Shown here: piece after piece, positions 43,501 to 56,222 of the stretch | Numbering within the stretch: the first letter of the stretch is position 1 | How the letters are laid out: the number at the start of each line of letters is the position of its first letter | From: Erodium maritimum | Lineage: Eukaryota; Streptophyta; Magnoliopsida; Geraniales; Geraniaceae | NCBI GenBank assembly: GCA_963921825.1 | Contig: OY997594.1 | Span: 3,539,001-3,603,000, forward strand | Direction of reading: 5' to 3' | DNA: 64,000 bases | The notes under the pieces: model-generated | The model's database searches: none | What the model was told of the DNA's origin: nothing | What the model saw: only the letters and a program-made list of their open reading frames with translations | Translations under genes and position numbers: made by a program

Positions 43501-45266
43501 AAGCAACAGTGGCAAGTTGCAAGTCTAAAGCATTGATTAGACTTTGGAGATCAATTAGCAACTTGATTTAATTATAAATAAACTCATTAATTACATACCA
43601 GTTTAAGGTTGTGGTCCCGATTGTTTGTACTTGTAGTAACTGATTTAATTATATATATGTGTTACACGAACTTAATTATCTTCGTCGTCCTCATGCTGAT
43701 GATTGAGATGGTCGAAGTTCCAACGTTGATCTTCTTCGTGATCGTCTCAGAAAGGAAAGGAAGCTACAAAGAAGGTTGGTTTCGGGCACCGACCGATCCA
43801 TATATAGACCAATGCAATGATGATAGAGTATCTTTAATGAAAAACATAGTTTACTTATTCATATAGACATTTTGTTATAGTAATATACTGTTATTTTTAT
43901 TATTTCGGATCAAATGTTTCGATCTGAAAACCTAATTTTTTAGATGACATTGATATATTATTAATAAAATTTGGTACTAAGGATCCGATTACATAATATG
44001 AGAATTAGTTCGAAAGACTCAAAATATAATATGGGACCTTTATTATAGGCTGGTATTTCTGGTCAATCGTCTTGCGTCGTCGGGGCCATTAGAATTGCCC
44101 CACCAGGGATGGGACTTGGTTTAGATGGGGTAAGAAAGACGGAGTATTCACCGTGAGATACAGCCGCGTCGATACTCTAGTTCATCGACGGACAGACACC
44201 ATGCATGCAAGACTCCACCGGCTCTAAATCAGGAGGCAAAACGAATAAACTCCATAGTGTCAGAAGAGGAGGGAGAGGTTGTGGTAGAGTCGACGATCAT
44301 GACTAGGGATTGGATGATGTTGTCTCGCAAGAGCTAGGGAATTGTTTTGGAGAATAATTTTGACGATATTTGATGACAACCAAAAATAAATGTGTTATTT
44401 GATAAATAAAAATGTCTAAGTAAGTGTAAAGGTACCTCTATCTTAAATGGAAGTTGTTAGTCGGTAGTGATTTTTTTATAAGCTCAAAAATTTATTAATA
44501 AGACTGATTCCCAAAAAAAAAGAATCGGAATGCCTTGATTTACGAAAAAATAGAGTGGAAACATACGATTACAAATGGGCTCCATCAAAGGGAGCCAAAA
44601 GGCCAAGTCTTTACTAACAAGAAAACAAGGATCAAAACTGAAAAGAAAATCCGTCAAACCTCGCCTCCCAAAGTCAACGACGAGACGTCGCATCCTTCTT
44701 CTTAACAACCAAACCACGAATTGCAGTCTATGCGTCAGTTCCATCAATCAGACGAGTTCAGATAATAACCACATGGTAAGTGGTAAGTGGTCAGAAAGTG
44801 GACGATTTTAATTTCGTCCGCAAGTTTAATTCAATGATAAAACCATTATCCTAATATAAACGATTCGTCAAAACTCTTTTTCCGTCTATTTGTCTATTGA
44901 AACAGTCGCCCAATTGTTTGTGTTGCATGTGCTCTAACCGATACTTAGTTGCGGAAAGCTACCTAATCTTAAAAGGGTTGAGTAATAATCAAATTATTGA
45001 GAGTAATTATGGTGAAGTTGTTGCTTTAAGGAACACACACGAGGTACAAGATGGTCGAGTCTGAGTTGAATCTATATAAAGAATGGAGAAGAAGAATCGG
45101 AGGAAGCCATTATTGGACAACGTGATAGCTTATTATAGGTTTCTCTGTCTTTACACTGAAGCCAAGGTGGAGACTTATTTTATAAAATTTTATTTGATTA
45201 AGTCCACTAATCATCATTAGTCTTTGTATATATTTAAATATAAATGTGAATTATGAGCTCCCGTAA
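40540..45266. other. Gene-poor AT-rich region
   Basis: No gene could be supported. Short open frames (42203-42604, 43609-43866, 44484-44811) show no family resemblance. The stretch 42780-43160 is less AT-rich than its flanks and may be an old transposon fragment, but no conserved domain could be read in any frame. Confidence 0.4.
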
Positions 45267-45563
45267 GAGCATCCACAACTATATAGTTGGTTGTTGGCGG
45301 AGAGTGTCGGCGGGGAGAATAAAAAATTATTATTTTTTGCCTTATAGCCAACTCTCCTAGCCAGCGATCTACAATGGTAAAGTCTTTTTGTTGGCTTATA
45401 GTAACCCATTTTATTCACATTTTTGCTCCCCGCCAGCGATAAGTGTCGGCCTTAAGCTCCCAGCCAGCACTCCTCGCCAGCTAGCTCCCCGCCAGCTCTC
45501 AGCCAGCTCCTTGTCGGCATTTTCTCCCCGTCAACGCCTTACTGCCCACGGTTGTGGATGCTC
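45267..45563. mobile_element. Harbinger-like MITE with TAA target duplication
   Basis: 297 bp between TAA (45264-45266) and TAA (45564-45566). The terminal inverted repeats GAGCATCCACAAC match perfectly over 13 bp. The inside repeats CAGCCAGC-type sequence and a TTGGCTTATAG motif. Confidence 0.88.
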
Positions 45564-45739
45564 TAATGACTGTTTTGTTATCCTTTGTTGAGCATTGTTT
45601 TTAATCTTTTTTTTAGTATCGGGAAGAACAAGAGCTATATGTTTTATCAAAAGTCAAAACAGAAGAGAAGTATAAATTGACGCAGGGGAGGATGAAATAC
45701 AAGGTGTAGATAGTTGCAGAATTGGTTAGTTGTTTTTGG

Positions 45740-46295
45740 CGGTTGATTTGGTTATTGGACGCATCGTTGTAGATTTAGTCGTGGGATGCGTTTCCTTTCT
45801 ACCTGGGTGTTGATCGTCGTAGGTTTTTGTGGTTCGTCTTGGTACTGGTATTGGTATACCATCTCTTCAGTTTTAGTTTTGTGTCCCCGCATTACCCTTT
45901 AGCGTTTTCTGTTGGATATACATCTGCCTCTTTCCACTTTGGTGGTTAGGACTTGTTGGTTTAAGTTGTTGGCCGATGGTGAGTGGTTAGGCCATTGTGT
46001 CACTCGGTTGTTTACTTTCATATTTTTTTAGGGTTTCTGGGTTCGGGTGGGTTTTACTCACCGGAACTGTGTTTGTCGCTTGCGGTGTTGACCGCCAACG
46101 TGTTAGTGCTCGTCTGTGATGTGTTGATGGTCCAAATGAGACATGATGTTCATCTTTCTTAGGCTGTTGGTTGGTTTTATTGTCTGGTTGGGATGCCGAG
46201 GTTCCTTGTATAAGAATGCTTTTTCATGTATCAGGTTACTATTCCTGTTGGGATTGTTATGAACCTGAGTTGTCATGCCAGCGTTTGATTCATTT
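45740..46295. repeat. Interspersed repeat R, copy 1
   Basis: Matches 63360-64000 in the same orientation: shared landmarks are GGGTGTTGATCGTCGT, GTTTTGTGTCCCCGC, CTTTCCACTTTGG, GGTTTAAGTTGTTGGCCG and GGTTGGTTTTATTGTC. The T/G-rich, non-coding look resembles plant LINE 3' UTRs. Confidence 0.6.
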
Positions 46296-46720
46296 ACCGG
46301 TATGTAGTTAAAGCATCATCATGTACCCTTTTCACTTTTAGAAGATGTTTAATTTAAATTTGCATTTGGTATAAACCACAAATTTTTGTAATTATTTTTG
46401 AAACTAAAAACACACTATACCAACCTTACATTTAAATGTTTAGACTAAAGAGTTAAATGTAGAAACATATTCTTGTGTATTCGTTACGAACAATAAGGTG
46501 TCTAAAGTTTAAAAGTGTTAAATGAAGCACCTTATGTTTTGTCACATGTCATTCACATGCTTCTATGAATTTTACGTATTTCTATGAATTGATCACAAAT
46601 TATTTATTTACCTTTATAAATTGATCACAAATCTTTTACATTATGATTTGATTATAGATTATTTACGCCTCTAATAACGATACACACGTTAAAATACACT
46701 GTCCGTAACCAATATATAAA

Positions 46721-46855
46721 TGTTAGAGGATAAGCATATCCTCATTTGTATTTTGTAATTAAGTGATAATGTATATCATGTATTTGAATCATGATTAAAC
46801 CATTGTATTTATACCCTTACACTTAATGAGAAAAGCAAGGAATTACATTCCAACA
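46721..46855 (+). repeat. 5' LTR of the copia element
   Basis: 135 bp, TGTTAGAGGATAAGC to TTACATTCCAACA. It contains a TATTTATA-type stretch at about 46806-46813 that could serve as promoter. Confidence 0.95.
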
Positions 46856-46865
46856 TGGTATCAGA
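46856..46865 (+). other. Primer binding site
   Basis: TGGTATCAGA directly after the 5' LTR is complementary to the 3' end of plant initiator methionine tRNA, the usual primer of copia elements. Confidence 0.85.
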
Positions 46866-47131
46866 TACCTAAATCGATCCATTGTATTCCTCTTCTATTT
46901 GTGTTTCCGCCGCATCTATTCCTCTTGTTTTTTTTTTCTATTTCCGTTTTCTACAGCAGAATACGTGATCCACAGTAGCTCCATTCTGCAGCAACGTACG
47001 TGATCCACAGCAGCTCCGGCTCGGCAACGTTCTGCAGCAGCACCTGTTCTACAGCAGCTCCGGCTCGGCACCGTTCGGTTTTTGGAGCAACCGATCCCAG
47101 TTTTTACAGCAGCGTTCTCTTCCCGATCTCC

Positions 47132-50100
47132 ATGGCCGATTCTCGTCTGCATCCCGCTCTCATGGTTGCTAACATTAAGAGCGATGTTCCTATTGTTCTG
47201 GATATGGAAAAAGGGCAATACACGACGTGGTCAGAACTCTTTAAGATCCATTGTCGTGTCTACGATGTCCTCCACCATATCCTGCCTGATGCCGACCAGG
47301 TGGACGATCCCGAGCTGCCAGCGCTGACACCCGATCTCTCCTCCACTGGTTCTGTCGCCACCGAGACAGCAGCTGCTGCCACCGGGAAAGCACCCGCAGC
47401 CGATTCCTCCTCAACCGGCCAATTCGTTGCTGCTGCTCCAGTCACGGCCGACACCTCTTCGTCCCATGCACCGATCAGCCCTGCCCTTTGGCGTCGTCTT
47501 GATGCCGCCGTGCTCCAATGGATTTATGGTACTATCTCTTCTGATTTGTTGCAAACTATCATTTCTCCTGACACTACTGCTGCACGAGCTTGGTCTGCTT
47601 TGAGTAATATATTTCAAGACAACAAGCACTCTCGTGCTGTTCATCTTGAGCAACAATTTTCTGCTACTCGATTAGATGATTTTTCGAATGTTTCTTCATA
47701 CTGTCAAGCTCTTAAGAATTTGTCTGATCAACTCTCCAATGTTGGGGCCCCTGTCTTCGATAGTAGACTTGTTCTTCAGCTTGTTACAGGGCTTTCTGAA
47801 GCATATGATGGCATTGCTACGCTTCTCCAACAATGCAACCCATTGCCATCATTTTATGATGCTCGGTCCCGGCTTGTTATGGAGGAGACACGTAAGCAAA
47901 AGCAAGCAGCATCCGGAGCCCTGTCTTCTTCCTCGGCCCTATTGACTACCTCGACGGGTAATGATGACTCACACTCTCATTCTCCCTCGTCTACTGCTTC
48001 AACTGGTAATCTGCCTCGAGGGTCACGGGGTCGTAGAGGGTGTGGCCGTGGCAACGTCCGAAATTCTTGTGGTCGGCCTCATTCCCAGCACCAGCCTGGG
48101 TTCGGTCCGGCTAGTCATGCTTCTGGTCCACCTTCTGCCTGGCCCCACTGGCAGCTGCAGCCCGTGTACTGGAACGGATCGACCTGGAGCAGTCCAACCG
48201 GTCCTCCTTGCCCATATCCCTCCCAGCCGATGACCGACCCGGTCCCTCGTCCACAGTCCAGGCCCAGCTCGGGCTACTCGGCTCATTCGAACGGTTCTGG
48301 TGTTTTGGGGCAGCATCCTCAGGCGCATATGGCTTCACCTACCTCGACAGACATCGCTCAGGCTATGCACACGATGACCCTGCAGCAGCCGGATCCCAAT
48401 TGGTATATGGACTCTGGAGCTTCTTCTCATATGACTTCCACCTCAGGTAGTCTAAACCCTTATTTTAATTCTAGTGTTGCTCGTCAAGTTATAGTTGGTG
48501 ACGGTACCCTTATTCCTATCACTGGTTCTGGTCATGCTCCTCTAACCCCATCTCATCCTACATTACGTTTGAATAATGTCTTGCATACCCCAAAAATTAT
48601 CAAAAATTTAGTGTCGGTTCGCCGTTTTGTCACTGATAATAATGCTACAATACAATTTGATCCTTTTGGTTTTTCTGTGAAGGACTTTCGGACGGGCACA
48701 CCGGTTTTGAGATGCAACAGTTCCAGTGACCTCTATCCAGTTACTTCGTCCATGTCTGCAGGCTCTCCAGTGGCTCTCGCTGCGTTGTCTTCACACCTTT
48801 GGCATTCTCGGTTAGGCCATCCTGGTGATCCTGTTTTTTCATCTCTTAGAAATCAGCAGTTAATTTCTTGTTCTTCAAACATTAAAACTCCTATTTGTCA
48901 GTCTTGTGTTTTTGGCAAACATGTTAAGTTGCCTTTTCATACTTCTTTTAATTCTACTTCGTTACCTTTTGATGTTATACATGCTGATTTATGGACCTCT
49001 CCTGTTTTGAGCTCTGCTGGCCATCGTTACTATTTATTGTTGCTTGATGATTACACGAACTTTTTATGGACATTTCCTTTGGGTGCTAAATCACAAGTAT
49101 TTTCTATATTTACTATGTTTGGCAATTATGTTCGTACTCAGTTTGGTTGTCACATTAAAAGTTTTCAATGCGATAATGGGAAAGAATTTGACAACTTTTC
49201 ATTTCGTCAGTTTTGTGTCTCCACGGGAATGATTTTTCGTTTTTCATGTCCTCATACTTCCTCACAAAACGGACATGCTGAACGCAAAATTAGGTCTGTC
49301 AACAATATGTTAGAACGATGCTTATTCATGCTTCTCTTCCTCCCTCATTTTGGCATCATGCCCTTCTTATGTCCACATATCTTTTTAATATTCTTCCCTC
49401 CAAAAACCTTCAATTTTCCTCTCCTACTCAATTTTTATTTCGCCGCACCCCTACTTATACTCATTTACGCACATTTGGGTGTCTTTGTTTTCCACTTATC
49501 CCCTCCACTGCTCGGAACAAGTTGCAATCTCGATCATCGGCTTGTGTCTTTCTCGGATTTCCAGCACAGCACCGGGGATACAAATGCTTCGACCTACAAA
49601 CCAGTAAGGTTATTATTTGTAGACATGTTATTTTTGATGAAACGACGTTTCCTTTCGCTACTTCTTCTGTTCCCCCTGCAGCTTACTCTTTTTTGGATGA
49701 CGGGCCATCTTCTCTCCTCCCATTGCCTTTGCTAGACCATTTCTCACCCGCACCCTCTCCATCGCGGTCTGCTGCTTCCCTTGCGCCCAGCCCATCGGCC
49801 CAGTCCGGTCCCCCGGCCCAGTCCAGTCCACCGGTCTCCCCCGTCCCGGTTTCCTCATCTGGCCCAGCACATTCGCCTGCCCGGTCCTCTCCGGACCCGC
49901 ACGCCACCTCGCCCGTCTCATCTTCCTCACCCGTCTCTGGCTCACTCGGCCCAGCCCCTTCTCCTGATCACGTACCAGCCACTCAACCACATCCGATGGT
50001 CACTAGGGCCCGAGCAGGTATCACTAAACCCAAGACTATTTTCAACCTTTATTCCTCTATTGATCCGTCTCCTATCCCTAAAACCCCTTCTCATGCTTTA

Positions 50101-51624
50101 TTCGATCCCAACTGGAAACTAGCTATGCTTGATGAGTTTAATGCTTTAATTAAAAATAAGACCTGAGAATTAGTTCCTCATACTGCTAATACCAATGTGA
50201 TTCGGTCAATGTGGGTTTTTCGTCATAAACGGCGTTCTGACGGTTCTTTTGAGCGCTATAAAGCTCGTCTTGTAGGTGATGGGCGCTCTCAGCAGGTTGG
50301 AGTCGACTGCGATGAAACATTCAGCCCGGTGGTTAAGCCGGCTACTATTCCTACTGTTCTCAGTTTGGCGGTCTCCCAGTCTTGGCCGATTCACCAGCTA
50401 GATGTGAAGAATGCCTTTTTACATGACAATTTGACTGAGACGGTGTATATGTATCAACCCATGGGTTTTCGCAGCTCCTCTCATCCTGATTATGTCTGCT
50501 TTCTTAACCGATCCCTCTACGACCTCAAGCAAGCACCACGGGCTTGGTATCAGCGATTTACAGATTTTGTCAGTACCATTGGCTTTACACATAGTCAATC
50601 TGACCATTCTCTGTTTATCTACCGGCAAGGCCCCGATACTGCATTTCTCCTGCTCTACGTTGATGATATTATTCTGACCACTTCTAGTCATGCATTACGT
50701 CTCTCTATTATGTCTCAGCTAGATTCGGAGTTTGCTATGAAGGATCTAGGGCCGTTGTCCTTTTTTCTTGGAGTTGCGGTCACTCGGCACTCGTCTGGCA
50801 TGTTTTTGTCCCAATGAAAATATGCTGAGGAGATTATCCAACGGGCTGGCATGAGTTCTTGTTCCCCGTCGGCTACTCCGGTTGATACTAAGGCCAAGGT
50901 GAGTGGGGCGTCTGGTGTTCCCTATGCCAACCCCACTCTTTATCGCAGTCTGGCTGGCGCCTTACAGTATCTTACCTTCACCAGGCCAGATATATCATAT
51001 GCAGTCCAGCAGATTTGCCTTTATATGCATGCCCCTCGTGATATTCATATGGGTGCACTCAAGCGCATCATCCGTTACCTTCAGGGGACACTCCACTTGG
51101 GCCTTCACCTATATGCGTCCAAGATCACGGACCTGGTAACCTATACTGATGCCGATTGGGCTGGTTGTCCCGACACTCGCCGTTCCACCTCGGGTTATTG
51201 CGTGTTTCTGGGTGATAACCTCATTTCCTGGTCTTCCAAGCGCCAGCCCACTATCTCTCGTTCGAGTATGGAGGCCGAATATAGAGGAGTTGCCAACGTC
51301 GTCTCCGAATCTTGCTGGCTCAGGAACTTGCTCTTGGAGCTTCACTTTCCCCTGTCTCGGGCTACACTGGTATATTGTGATAATGTCAGTGCTATTTATT
51401 TGTCAGGCAATCCAGTTCAGCATCAACGTACGAAGCATATCGAGCTAGACATTCATTTTGTCAGGGAGAAAGTGGCTAAGGGACAGGTTCGGGTTCTTCA
51501 TGTCCCCTCCCGGTCTCAGATTGCCGACATCTTTACCAAGGGTCTTCCGCAGGTGCTATTCTCAGATTTCAGAGACAGTCTGAACGTTCTACCTCCTCCC
51601 GCTCAGACTGAGGGTGTGTGTTAG
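47132..51624 (+). pseudogene. Copia gag-pol polyprotein, interrupted
   Basis: The frame opens at MADSRLHPAL (47132). It holds a UBN2-type gag region (WSELFKIHCRV; AWSALSNIFQDN), a Gly/Arg-rich stretch without an obvious CCHC knuckle and an aspartic protease (WYMDSGASSHMT, about 48405). A GAG_pre-integrase block (LWHSRLGHPG) and an integrase core with Asp residues (IHADLWTSP; FQCDNGKEFD) and NGHAERKIR follow. The frame is then lost near 49310 by a single-base-type shift and continues in another frame. Reverse transcriptase (LDVKNAFLHD; LLYVDDIIL at 50649-50675) and RNase H (TDADWAGCPDTRRSTSGYC; SSMEAEYRG) follow. In-frame TGA codons occur at 50164-50166 and 50815-50817. The final stop (51622-51624) lies inside the 3' LTR. 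As it stands it cannot give a full polyprotein. Confidence 0.93.
51605..51618 (+). other. Polypurine tract
   Basis: AGACTGAGGGTG precedes the 3' LTR. It is the expected place for plus-strand priming, although it is interrupted by pyrimidines. Confidence 0.6.
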
Positions 51625-51753
51625 AGGATAAGCATATCCTCATTTGTATTTTGTAATTAAGTGATAATGTATATCATGTATTTGAATCATGATTAAACCA
51701 TTGTATTTATACCCTTACCCTTAATGAGAAAAGCAAGGAATTACATTCCAACA
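51619..51753 (+). repeat. 3' LTR of the copia element
   Basis: 135 bp, identical to the 5' LTR except for C at 51719. Confidence 0.95.
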
Positions 51754-52841
51754 ATAAAGATAGATTTTTACGTTTAACCCTAAATTAACGTTCATATACC
51801 AACTCCGAACAATACCCACGATCAAACCACAAATATTATATAAGACACACTGATACAGATCCCAGAGTAATGGGATTTTCTGAAGCACCAAGGACGATGA
51901 TCTCAAGGTACACGATCATGGTGTTCATGTTCTTCAACTCTCCATAGCTGTTTCGGAGCTGGCAATAAAAAATCAGCACCTTTCGCTGGTAATTAATTAT
52001 AAAAAAAAATATATAATCAACATCGAACTCGAGTTCGATCATCACTTTAATTATTACCCAAATTCAGTGAACCCAATCTTAAAACATATACTTAGGATCT
52101 GCCTAACACGTGTGGGTTCGATTTCGTGAACTTAATAATAAATCCTCTACGTATATCTATGGAAATCTTGTAAAAGTATGTCCTGAGATAAAGTTAAAAT
52201 TAGGTGAAACGTCGACGTCTTGGGGTTTTGATTGGATGGCTCCGTTTCTCACGTGGTCGGCCCGGTCGAGCTCCGGCGCCGGACCCATGTATATATATTA
52301 TAGTTGTTTAGTTTTATGTGGTATGTGTGTCGTTACATGTAAGACGATGTTTTACGTGTTTTTGTCGATTGTGGAATAAGTTCGAAAATTATTAAATATA
52401 GACGTTTTTGAGGTGAAAAAGACAATAATGTTGATATGGTCGTTTTTTTTCTTCTAACTGTATATGGCCATACAGGACCGGCCCAACAAATGTGAAGGCC
52501 TAAAAGTTCTATTTTACGAAAAATCTTTTAATCGGATTATATTCATATAAGGTTTTTAAAATACAAGTTAAATAAATAAAGATTTTTTTCCTATTAAACT
52601 AAAACGAGGTCTCTGGAATAAGTTTTTTTAGTTTTTATATTTATTGGTAATTGATAAAAAACAAGTTAATATTGAATATTTGAGGTCTTGTTGGAGTTGG
52701 GGCATTAAACCATTGCTTAAATAGCTTGAGAGTTGAGTGGGCCGTGTGACCATGAAATAATGACTTGGGATTTGTGTGATTAAAATGAACAAATCAACGA
52801 TCGATTAATACATTTTGTTTGTTGAGTTATGTTAAATTAAG
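51754..52841. other. Intergenic, no recognised gene
   Basis: AT-rich spacer. The segment at about 52480-52520 (ACAGGACCGGCCCAAC) resembles the end of a DNA transposon, but no partner end was found. Confidence 0.35.
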
Positions 52842-53103
52842 ATTCGGGATAATTGTAAAAATTTACGGAAAATTATGTTTTTTTACAAAATTTAATGGCT
52901 ACACAAATATATTAAGGTTACAAATAAAGAAACGCATATAATGCAAAGGGTAAATCTGTCATTTTAAAAAAAATGATATCATTGACTGTCGAATGACTAA
53001 ATTCCGTTAAATATGACAACTTTGTAAATAAGAAACAATTCTTTATAAGTTTTTTTACAAAATGCATATGACTTATGGTAAGATTTTGTAATTATACTTA
53101 GGA
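52842..53103. repeat. Foldback element family C, intergenic copy
   Basis: Starts GGGATAATTGTAAAAATTTA and ends GATTTTGTAATTATACTTAG, with GACTTATGGTAAGATTTTG as the mirrored arm. It is more degenerate than 20987-21384. Confidence 0.55.
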
Positions 53104-53861
53104 TTATAACTAGACCCATGTGTTCATTAGAGTTTCCATTGAGAGCTCTATTCATATGTAGATAAAAAGCTCATTTTATGTATCTCACATCAAACATTCA
53201 ATAATATTTCGTATTAAATTTGATATCAAAGTCCTCGGTTAAACTATTGTAAAGTTTGTTTTCTTACCGACCAATTTCTTTGTCAACCTCTCTCAGAACT
53301 CCAGTTTAGTTCAGTTCCAACTCAATCTGAACCCAGTTTACTTCGTCAACCATATAAATTTTGACGAATTGTTAGATTATACTAGATGAATGTGGTAGTT
53401 TGACACATGGTTTCGGTCATATATTATCGTATTTAACCATGCTACTAAATTTAAAAATATATATTTACAAACTTAGATGCTGTTCTAGAATTATTTAGAC
53501 AATCTATATTTATTCATTTTAACATTTTTTTTCCAAAAATTATAAAAAGAACTAGGGTTCTCTTTAATGTTAAAAGAGATGCTCAATATGCCATATATGG
53601 ACAATAAGTGATGAGTGTATGTAACGTGAATGTGAAGGCAAAAGCAAGAGATAGCCCAAGTCTAATCACAACTACATAAAATCATTAACATTTGAAAACG
53701 ACCTTCGACCTATATTAACTTAACCTAAACTGCTTTTGGATTCATTATTGACGACAGCAATGGACTTGAGAGGTTCATAATCCAGCACATTCAAATGTGG
53801 TATTGTTGTTATTAATTAATTCGGTTTCTATAGATTATACTTAAAGATTAAATATTTAAAG

Positions 53862-54051
53862 AAAAAAATGTTATTTTACCATTTATTATATGACACTTAA
53901 GGTCATATGATTAACGGAATGGAACATTCCGTCCATTTTTATTAACAAAATCCCGTGTCTAATACTTAAGGTAGTGCATTTGTCATTTTGAAATGTTGGT
54001 AGTGTAGTGTTCGTGACCAATACTTAAGAGTAAGTTTCAATATTTAACCCT
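53862..54051. repeat. Interspersed repeat family I, copy 1
   Basis: Aligns in inverted orientation with 56045-56222. Common parts are ATTATATGACA, ATTAACAAAATC-type sequence, GCATTTGTCATTTT, GTGTAGTGTTCGTGAC and CAATACTTAAG. Confidence 0.6.
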
Positions 54052-56044
54052 TAATTATTCTATGTTTAAATCGAAAATCCGATTTGTTTCGTCTTCTTGA
54101 TCAAAGGTTGTCCTTATTCAGACTTCAAGATAATGTCATTTCAGGAGGAAAACGTACAATCACACTCAATGGAGTCGTAATAATCAACGAGAAGGATGCA
54201 TATGTGTGTGAGTTTGATGTGGACATGAGTTCCACGGTTTCCAGGGTCAAACTTTAAGCGAGTTAAGAAATCGCTTAAAGCCTCAGAACGAAACTAGAAA
54301 AAAAATCCAATATTGAATATATATTGTTATGATTTGAGTAAAAAAATGTGAAGCAAACATATGAGAAATCCATTACACGTTGATTTGATATATCCTACTT
54401 TCATGATATTTTATAAATCAATTTCTTAGATATTCAAATGTAGTTATGCATCTAAAGACGAGTCTTCAAGAATATCAGCGTTGTCTTATTAGAAGAGAAT
54501 CATGACATATATTAATTACTGGTTCTAGAATGTATTGGCTTTGTATTAGAATGTTTAGTAAGAAAATATGACCATTTATCGAATAATAATCTATAGAATT
54601 CATGGACTAGAAGCATGAGTCTCATTGGGTTTAACAATATTGAAACTCAGGGATACTGATATACACTACAAAGTATAAAGATTGTGTAAGAAATCAAGAC
54701 TAACTTGACTAAAATACAAGTCAAAAGAAAAAGAAACTCTTTCAAATTGATGCAATAAGATGATGTATTGCGCATGTTTCATTTCATGATTAAAGAAGAC
54801 AATAAGTAGAGTCGACTTTATACACCTATCGCATGGAGTTGTATTGTCCAAGTTCTAGATAAACGATTTACTCATAGAAGATGGAGATGCTTCCCAATCA
54901 TGGACACGAAGGTGCTCAACGAAGAGTATAGACTACAATAAAATGATTTACTCACAGGAAATGAAGATGTTCAACAGAGAGGAAAGACCATAAGCCTTGA
55001 ACATGAAGGACTTCTTTTTTCTTAGTCACAAATCAAAAGAATCAATATGCACGATTTTATTTATAAGTTTTTTTAAGCTTTAGAGAGCAACAATAGTTAA
55101 ATGAATTTAGACATATATCAAGAGCTAATAGAGAGGATGTAGTGGCCTTATCCTGTTTTGTTTGTGATACTAAATAGTCTTATTTCTTGAAAATTCTCAC
55201 CTAGATTCTACCTAATGTCGTTAATATCGGTTCGAACGGTTTCTTATTTTTGGTTATATATGATTAATACTAGTTAGGGTTTATATGTTGTATTTAAGGG
55301 GAAATGATTTAGCCGAGGAAGAGCGCAAAGTGGAGAGACGGGTGAATCTGACCTGAGAATGGTGGGGAGAACAGATCTGGCTAGTGGAGGTCGGTAGAGG
55401 AGGGAGTACAGCTTCGACGGAGGCTAGCCGCCGAAGGAACGTAGCCAAACGAGCTCGAGGTGTGGCGGAAAGAGGCGATGAACGGCTACGACGGGCGCTA
55501 GAGCTAGGCAAGAAAGGAAAAATTGACCGGAGAAGAAGGGAGAGAAACTCAATCGGACTCCAATAACCGAAGCTACAACAACCGTCGGTGAAAAGTAACC
55601 ACGATTAGGTTTTGGGCGAGAGAGATTTGAATGACCTAGAAATAAAAATTTACATTTTAGATTTGAAGTAATTAAAGGATGAATTATGAAATGGAATTGT
55701 AATTGTAATGTACTATACTATAACATTTGGATTTTCTTTATTTATCAACGTTTGAAATGAGTCAAAATCATATTGATATATTTTTCTATTCAGATTTTGT
55801 TTTGGTTATAATATGTATCCACATATTTACTTGTGATATGCAAGAACCCACGTAACACGAAGGAAAAGTAGTGCCGACACACAAAAAAATACAACTTGCG
55901 ACCATTCCATTTTGTATAATAAATATTTTAACCATTTCGAACTTGCTTACTCCATGAATAAAGTTATTGAATTATTGGCTTGATATTAAAATTCAAAGTC
56001 TGATAATAGTATTAATACGAATCACATTCGAAGATGGAAGAGTT
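54052..56044. other. Intergenic with an isolated GC-rich patch
   Basis: Mostly AT-rich and without support for a gene. At 55300-55620 the composition changes. On the minus strand this part looks like a leader plus an Arg/Ser-rich N-terminus (SARRSRSSPLSATPRARLAT, 55490 downwards), without a following exon. Confidence 0.35.
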
Positions 56045-56222
56045 TAATATCGAAATTTACTCTTACATATTAGTCACGAACACTACACAATCCAACGTCT
56101 TAAAATGACAAATGTATTATCTTAAGTATTGATCACATGATTTTGTTGATAAAAATAGACGAAATATTCTATTTCGTTAGCCATATTATCTCAAATGTCA
56201 TATAATGAATAATAAATTACGT
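56045..56222. repeat. Interspersed repeat family I, copy 2 (inverted)
   Basis: The reverse complement follows 53862-54051 over its length with scattered changes. The two copies face each other about 2 kb apart. Confidence 0.6.

Larger units (their letters stand above)
46721..51753 (+). mobile_element. Ty1/copia LTR retrotransposon, nearly complete
   Basis: 5033 bp flanked by the 5-bp target duplication ATAAA (46716-46720 and 51754-51758). Both LTRs are 135 bp, start TG and end CA, and differ at one base only (A at 46821, C at 51719). A primer site, gag-pol body and purine-rich tract are all in place and in the copia order PR-INT-RT-RH. It must be recent, judging from the LTR identity. Three lesions interrupt the polyprotein. 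Confidence 0.96.

Noticed and set aside
43609-43866. 85-codon membrane-like open frame in the gene-poor region
   Set aside because: No start context, no homologous motif, no flanking gene signals, and AT-rich composition explains the hydrophobic residues.
49658-49990. Minus-strand 110-codon frame in the copia element
   Set aside because: It is the antisense of the Ser/Pro-rich linker of the pol region and has no independent signal.
54600-54900. Possible degenerate copia reverse transcriptase fragment
   Set aside because: Only a vague resemblance (KETLSN, CNKMM) after allowing stops; not enough to call.
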